A stretch of DNA of 64,000 bases from Clusia tigrina. Its lineage: Eukaryota; Arthropoda; Insecta; Diptera; Clusiidae. Positions within the stretch are counted from its first letter, which is position 1. Each line of letters begins with the position of its first letter. The notes under the pieces were generated by a model. That model did no database searches, had not been told where the DNA came from, and saw nothing but the letters and a program-made list of their open reading frames with translations. The translations under genes and the position numbers were made by a program. Below, one piece after another: positions 59,261 through 64,000 of this stretch. The stretch is taken from NCBI GenBank assembly GCA_920105625.2, contig CAKKTE020000077.1:1178001-1242000 (forward strand), read 5' to 3'.

Positions 59261-59970
59261 TTAGTTTATCACATATTTCTGTGAGATCCCCATTGAGCCT
59301 TCTTGATAGGCTATTTGATTTTCTACTTGCTTTTTAAGAAGCTGTTCTTTTCCAGTAATAATAGATGCGGATCGTGCACGGTGCGGCGTGCTTCTAAGGT
59401 TTTCGCAGTTATTAGCATTGCTTTCAGAAGTTGCATCCACCGGCAAATCTTGCAACACTTCGTCACACTCAGCTGCGCCAAAACTTCGTGTCCCGCTACT
59501 GCCTTGTATGGCCTCCTCCATTGACAACAACTGCACCACTTGTTCTTCTAATGGAGTCAAGTGGCTATATTTGGATGGGCCACTACCGGTATCGGCAATA
59601 CTTCTTTTATTTTTCCGCAATTTTGCCTTCAGATGATTTTTATAATCTGCCCATACCTAAAATTATTCAATTGTAAGTTTATTATTTTAAAAATCCAATG
59701 CTCATTACTCACTTTTTTCCATCCAACAACATCACGCAAAGGTGGTCCGGATGCATTTAAATCCTCTCCCAACCTTTTCCATAAGTTATTGGCTGCATTC
59801 TTTGCATTTACTGTATTGAGCAGCCCCTTTGCCAAATCCGGATGCTCTACCATAAATTCGATAAGAATTTCAAATTGCGCTGGTTTTGGTACGCATTTTT
59901 GCTTTTGTTGTCCCTGGAAAAACATTATTATCATTATTAACTATAAAATCTTGAATTTTCATTTTAAACT
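59261..59970 (-). CDS. Harbinger Myb/SANT-like DNA-binding protein, spliced
   Basis: Read leftwards: a donor ATGTAAGT near 59970 suggests a first exon further right. Exon 59913-59713 encodes GQQKQKCVPKPAQFEILIEF, MVEHPDLAKGLLN, LWKRLGEDLNASGPPLRDV and VGWKK, and ends at GTGAGT. After a 56-bp intron (acceptor TTTTAG), exon 59656-59261 starts VWADYKNHLKAKLRKNKRSI, then TPLEEQVVQLLSMEEAIQG, and ends KYVIN and stop. The helix with WKRL...W and VWADYK is the Myb/SANT-like (MADF-related) fold of the Harbinger helper protein, which binds transposon ends and helps import the transposase. Both visible exons are open with matching phases. The start codon is unresolved. Confidence 0.8.
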
Positions 59971-60089
59971 TACATTTTGAAACACTTGCGCAACGGCAAG
60001 CGGCCGGGCGGCGGCTCTAATGCGACTGCAACTTCACAGCGTACAATTGCGACTGCACTTAACAATGCAAGTGCAAGTACACAAAGTTC

Positions 60090-61179
60090 GCATTCATACC
60101 TGACACAATGTCCAATGTGTCTCTGGCACTCTCTGCGGATGCGCCCTCTTGGAGCGCTCAATGTTCAACACCCAGCCCAATGGCCTCCACAACTAAAGAG
60201 TGCAAACAGGTTCCATCCACGTATCTCTCTCACTCGTCCGATCGTGCTAAAACAAAATCGCCAACAGTGGCTAAGGGCACTTTTAATACTGAAAATGCAC
60301 TTACACCATCCATCAATGCAAACCACTCAACAAAAATTTGTCAAGCAACCCAGCAGGGAAAAGTCGAATATCACAAACTGGTTTAGATAGGTATATCCTT
60401 ATAAACAAGCGCAAGCGAAGCCCAAAATCGAGTGGCATCAAAACTAACATCGCAAAAATCAGTAAAACTGGTGAGAGCCTACTCTCTAGTAATAATCGCT
60501 TCGCACTACTTCAAAGTGCTGAGGAGACTGACGCACCCAAACCTGATTTTGTATTTACACCACCTCCCATTTACTAAAGAGAACGTAACTCCAGTAAATT
60601 AGTTGCAAAGCTTACCGAGCTCATTGGTCCTAAAAATTTCCATGTACCCCTCTTGTTAAAGGAAATATCCAGGAAACAAAAATCCAAATACATAGTGAGA
60701 GCAATTACAGAGTGATTATAAAAAAAACCTCGACACTGATAAAAAAAGCTACTACACCTATCAGCTTAAAAGTAGCAAAGGCCTTACTATTGTCATAAAG
60801 GGACTTGAATCGGATATTCCCCCGCTGAAGTCAAAGAGGCACTACATGAAGTAGGGTTCGCTGCCCGCTCTATTATAAATATAATAAATCGCAACATTGT
60901 TTCGCGTAGAATTGGAACCTGGAATCCAAAAGTTTAAAAAAGGAGAAGTGCATGCTATTTATAATCTCCGCTATCTTATGCATCATAGAATTACAGTGGA
61001 GGAGCCTCTCAAACGAAACGGCCCAGTTCGATATTCTAATTGCCAAGAATTTGGGCACACAAGGTTCTACTGCACTCTTCGTAATGTATGTGTTGCCTGT
61101 GGTGATTTCCACCCCACATCAGAATGTACGATGACTAAAACTGATAGAGCAGCTAGAAAGTGCAGTAATTATGGTGGGA
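60090..61179 (+). pseudogene. Jockey-4: ORF1 fragment, gag-like RNA-binding protein
   Basis: Plus-strand pieces match the Jockey-1 ORF1: a Ser/Thr-rich N-terminus (60108-60386), GLDRYILINKRKRSPKSS and NNRFALLQSAEE up to FTPPPIY (60338-60577), then NSSKLVAKLTELIGPKNFHV, and at 60897-61170 YNLRYLMHHRITVEEPLKRN with zinc knuckles NCQEFGHTRFYC (first Cys changed to Tyr-Ser context) and CVACGDFHPTSEC and the start of a third (KCSNYGG). It ends abruptly at the BEL-4 LTR edge (61180). Several stops and shifts between 60577 and 60900 make it dead. Confidence 0.85.
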
Positions 61180-61640
61180 TGTCGCAGCCACCACTGGGGC
61201 GCGGGACATCGGACGTGAAGCACGTGGTGCAACGCTCCCTGGCGTGGGCCCCTGATTGGGAAGGCGGCGGACGCTCATCGGCCCCGTCGATAACAAACGC
61301 GCTGCAGGTGGTGCAGACCGGGCTCGGGTGCGCGATGGCGTAACTGCCGCTGTGGTGCTGGATGCTGTCGTGACATCGTGGGCTCGAGACGGCGCCGCTG
61401 CCCCCAGATTGTGAGACGTTGTCGACCCCTGTAGCATCACGGGGGCAGGGAACACCAACTGTACCCTCGGAGTACACTCGAGGCACGGCCCGATATAACG
61501 CCTTCCACGCCAGTCAGCTCGGCACGATGGAAAGGTCTGTGGAAAATAAAATTTTATAATTAGTCCTGGGCTTACGAGAAGGCTAATAATAGGGTTAGGA
61601 TGCTAATAGTAGGAGAAGTAACGGCTTCAAGACTACGTAG
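61180..61640 (-). repeat. Probable BEL-4 3' LTR
   Basis: Outer edge at TGTCGCAGCC. It contains AATAAAATTTT near 61547. The inner edge is not certain because the second LTR is outside the window. Antisense frames over 61153-61486 are composition artefacts. Confidence 0.45.
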
Positions 61641-61818
61641 AGTACTACAATTCTATCCCGTGGCATAGCCAGGCGAGATCTACTGCTACCGTTTTACGAG
61701 GAAGGCTAAGGATTCCATGGAAGAACCGAGGTATATATACAAAAAGGAAAAGCTAAAAACTAGAGGCTACAAAAAATGGGACTAGCTACAGAAACGGCCA
61801 AAAGACTGGATGCCGGGA

Positions 61819-63998
61819 TTACTCAGGCTGCACTCCCGCTCGAGGGAGTAGAACCATCTTGGTAACGGGCCTTGTAACGATTCCGCGTACTGTCCGCACT
61901 TTCGCGACTCGCTCTCTACCGTCTGAGTCCGGGTGGACCTCAGTGATCCTTCCCAATCGACATTCGTTGGGTGGAACGTGGTCATCCTGCAGTACCAACA
62001 GATCTCCGTTAGCTGCATTTTCCTGGATGGTCTTCCACTTTCTCCTGCGCTGGCACTCCAAAAGATACTCATGTTTCCAACGTACTGAGAACTGTTGGGA
62101 GAGAACTTGAAGCCTACGCCATCGATTAAGAATGGAAAGAAAAGGGGTGGTCTCCTCCGAGACGGCTGGTGCAAGAAGTGGTCCCCCTACTAGAAAGTGC
62201 CCTGGGGTAAGTGGTTGGAGGTCTCGGGATCGTCACTGAGTGCGCTAATCGGTCGAGAATTCAGACATGCCTCGACGCTGGCTAATACCGTCGCCAACTC
62301 CTCATACGTATACCGGATCTGCCCACCCATTCGTTTGAAATGGTGTTTGAAGGTCTTTACTGCGGCTTCCCACAGTCCTCCCATATGGGGAGCGTTTGGA
62401 GGTATAAAATGCCACTTGAATTGGTGAAACCAATGCTGCGTGGTTGCCTGGTCCTTAGCTTCTCGAATCACACGTGGGAATTCCACTATCTTCTCTGCTC
62501 CCACAAAATTCTTTCCATTGTCGGAATAAATGTTAGCTGGGCACCCCCGTCGCCCAATGAATCTAGACAGGGCGGCTAAAAAGGCCTGGGTAGTTAAATC
62601 CGTGGTAGCTTCTAAATGGGCGGCCTTGGGGGCGAAACACACAAAGATGCACACGTAACCTTTTGTCATTTTATACCCCCGCCCTTGAAACGTTTTAATT
62701 TCAAAAGGACCCGCAAAATCAACCCCCGCGGTGGCGAAAGAACGAGACAGGGTGGTGCGTTCAGGGGGCAAAGGCGCCATGATCTGGCTCAATCTACGTT
62801 TCTTTTCTACAAGGCAAGTTTTACACCGTAAAATGGTACCCTTGACTAAAACCTTTGCGCGTGCAACCCAATAATGAGTTCGGAGGAGCCGAAGCATAAG
62901 CTGATTTCCTCCATGCAACGAGATTTGATGGGTGAACTCAACGAGCAGTCGTGTAAACTGTCCGTGGTACGGCAAAATTTGTGTGTGTCGTTCGTTCACT
63001 CGAATCGACCCATCTGAATAAAGGAAGGGGTTCAAGGTGAGCAGAGAACTGGAATTGGAAATGGGTTGCCCGTTCTGCAAGCATCCATACTCCTCGGGGT
63101 AGTACATCTGCTGCGTTATGGTCGTTACGAGAAGTGTAGCGGCAACAATCTCTGCAGTCGTGATAGGCGACCCCAGGGGTGGGGCGTGGTCCCGCAACTT
63201 CCGCATAGCGTATTTAGAAAAGCGCTGGATATAGCACACAACCCGCAGTGCTCGCGGCAACGATGAGAAACGCAGCATCAAGTCATCATGCTGTTTGACC
63301 TGGATTGTATGCGTAGCAACGTTGCGCTGTTCCTCCAGAGCGTCCGGGCTAGCGATTTTCGAAGGCTGAGGCCAGGAATTTGAGTCGTGGGTAAGCCATT
63401 CCGGACCGCTCCACCATAAATGGTTGTGAACAAGCGCTGCAGGAGTTACCCCCCGACTGGCAAGATCAGCCGGATTGTCTGCCGACTTGACATGTCTCCA
63501 GCATTCCACACCTACTTTACTTGAAATGGTGGTAACCCGATTAGCTACGAAGGTTTTCCATGTATGCGGGGATTTCTGGAGCCAAGCCAAAACTATGGTC
63601 GAATCCATCCAACAAAACAAGTTGCCGGAGGTGACTCCCATCCTTGTCCGAAGTGCCGCCACCAACTCGGATAACAATACCGCGCCACAGAGTTCTAAGC
63701 GGGGTAAGGACAACGTCTTAAGAGGTGCTACCCGCGATTTAGCCACTAATAAGTGGGACGTGATGGCGTATGCCGCTTGCGAAGCATCGCAAAACGCATG
63801 GAACTGGATATCTACATCCGATGCAGACCCCACCCAACGCGGGATACGAATCTGCGAGATGTCGTCATATGCCCCTAAAAATTCCCTCCAACGACTGGAT
63901 GAAGCGAGGGTCAGCGATTCGTCCCAGTCTGTTCTGTCCCCCAAATCTGTTGCATCAAGATCTTGGCCACGATCACAACAGGTGCCAGCCATCCGGCT
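61819..63998 (-). pseudogene. pol: BEL-4 pol: RNase H, integrase and C-terminal domain, one visible frameshift
   Basis: A 600-aa open stretch (62190-63992) has RNase H features (IQFHAFCDASQAAYAI, LPRLELCGAVLLSEL, LFCWMDSTIVLAWLQ, SADNPADLASRG), the integrase zinc region (HQISLHGGNQLMLRLLRTHY ... ILRCKTC) and the catalytic core: Asp in GVDFAGPFEI, Asp in NIYSDNGKNFVGA, Glu in PHMGGLWEAAVKTF. Near 62200 one base is lost or gained (frames NHLPQGTF and PLTPGHFLVGG). The C-terminal domain then continues at 61819-62170 (LECQRRRKWKTIQ, LVLQDDHVPPNECRLGRI, RVAKVRTVRGIVTRPVTKM). Everything else in view is intact, so this is the second best preserved pol here. Reverse transcriptase lies outside the window. 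Confidence 0.93.
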
Positions 63999-64000
63999 GG

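Larger units (their letters stand above)
57640..59990. mobile_element. PIF/Harbinger DNA transposon, two convergent genes
   Basis: Transposase exons on the plus strand (57866 to about 58640) face a Myb/SANT-like gene on the minus strand (59261-59913 and upstream), the two-gene plan known from PIF/Harbinger elements. I could not identify terminal inverted repeats or the 3-bp target duplication, so both ends are approximate. The left end lies in 57600-57860 and the right end near 59990-60090, next to Jockey ORF1 sequence. Confidence 0.85.
61180..64000 (-). mobile_element. BEL-4: BEL/Pao element, 3' part, cut by window end
   Basis: A GC-rich LTR-like region starts TGTCGCAGCC at 61180, where Jockey-4 is interrupted, and is followed on the minus strand by a long BEL/Pao pol. 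The base composition is clearly richer in GC than its surroundings, so this family differs from BEL-1 to BEL-3. The 5' half lies beyond 64000. Confidence 0.88.

Overview
The window reads as a repeat-dense stretch of an insect genome, most likely a higher fly (Diptera; tephritid-like is only a guess). BEL/Pao, Ty3/gypsy, copia, Jockey, LOA-type, RTE and PIF/Harbinger elements occur together in an AT-rich background with very long (TA)n arrays. No complete host gene is visible. The only possible host coding sequence is one 255-bp exon at 10523-10777. The layout looks like heterochromatic or pericentromeric DNA built by repeated nested insertion.

Left part (1-27562). A BEL/Pao 3' end (1 to about 2.2 kb, +) lies next to a (TA)n array. 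A nearly complete Ty3/gypsy element (gypsy-1, 2399-8343, -) has split that array. Its 625-bp LTRs differ at only four sites, so it is the youngest insertion here, but it carries an internal duplication in gag and one stop codon in pol. After the possible exon come an old non-LTR fragment with RNase H (about 11.25-12.63 kb, +) and a degenerate RTE-type element (about 12.8-14.87 kb, +). A copia pol (17470-20640, -) is cut by a 1098-bp terminal-inverted-repeat element (17585-18682) with a 7-bp target duplication. A decayed second gypsy element (gypsy-2, 21266-26094, -) follows.

Middle part (27563-45700). A candidate DNA transposon with imperfect terminal inverted repeats at 27563 and 35234 carries a gene for a transposase-like protein of unknown function. 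One Jockey element (27686-32273, -, 10-bp target duplication) sits beside the gene. A second, truncated Jockey element (32715-34250, +) has split its reading frame at a CTTAG duplication. To the right are another Jockey fragment, a 35-bp palindrome, a minus-strand ruin of a different transposon-like gene family (37.64-39.16 kb), a BEL/Pao pol (41.4-44.57 kb, -) split by a LOA-type element with a 12-bp target duplication, and a probable solo LTR with 47-bp tandem repeats.

Right part (45880-64000). A third gypsy element (gypsy-3, 46420 to about 57.6 kb, -) is interrupted by a BEL/Pao element (48195-57185, target duplication CCGCC). That BEL element is itself interrupted by a second LOA-type element (49896-53692, 16-bp target duplication with one mismatch) and carries a fresh 280-bp tandem duplication in its reverse transcriptase. 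Next come a PIF/Harbinger element with two convergent spliced genes (transposase and Myb/SANT-like protein, about 57.7-60.0 kb), a Jockey ORF1 fragment, and a large partly intact BEL/Pao element (61.18 kb to the window end, -).

The genes do not form a cellular pathway. Each cluster is the machinery of one mobile element: gag and pol for the LTR elements, ORF1 and ORF2 for the non-LTR elements, transposase plus a DNA-binding helper for Harbinger. Insertion order can be read from the nesting.
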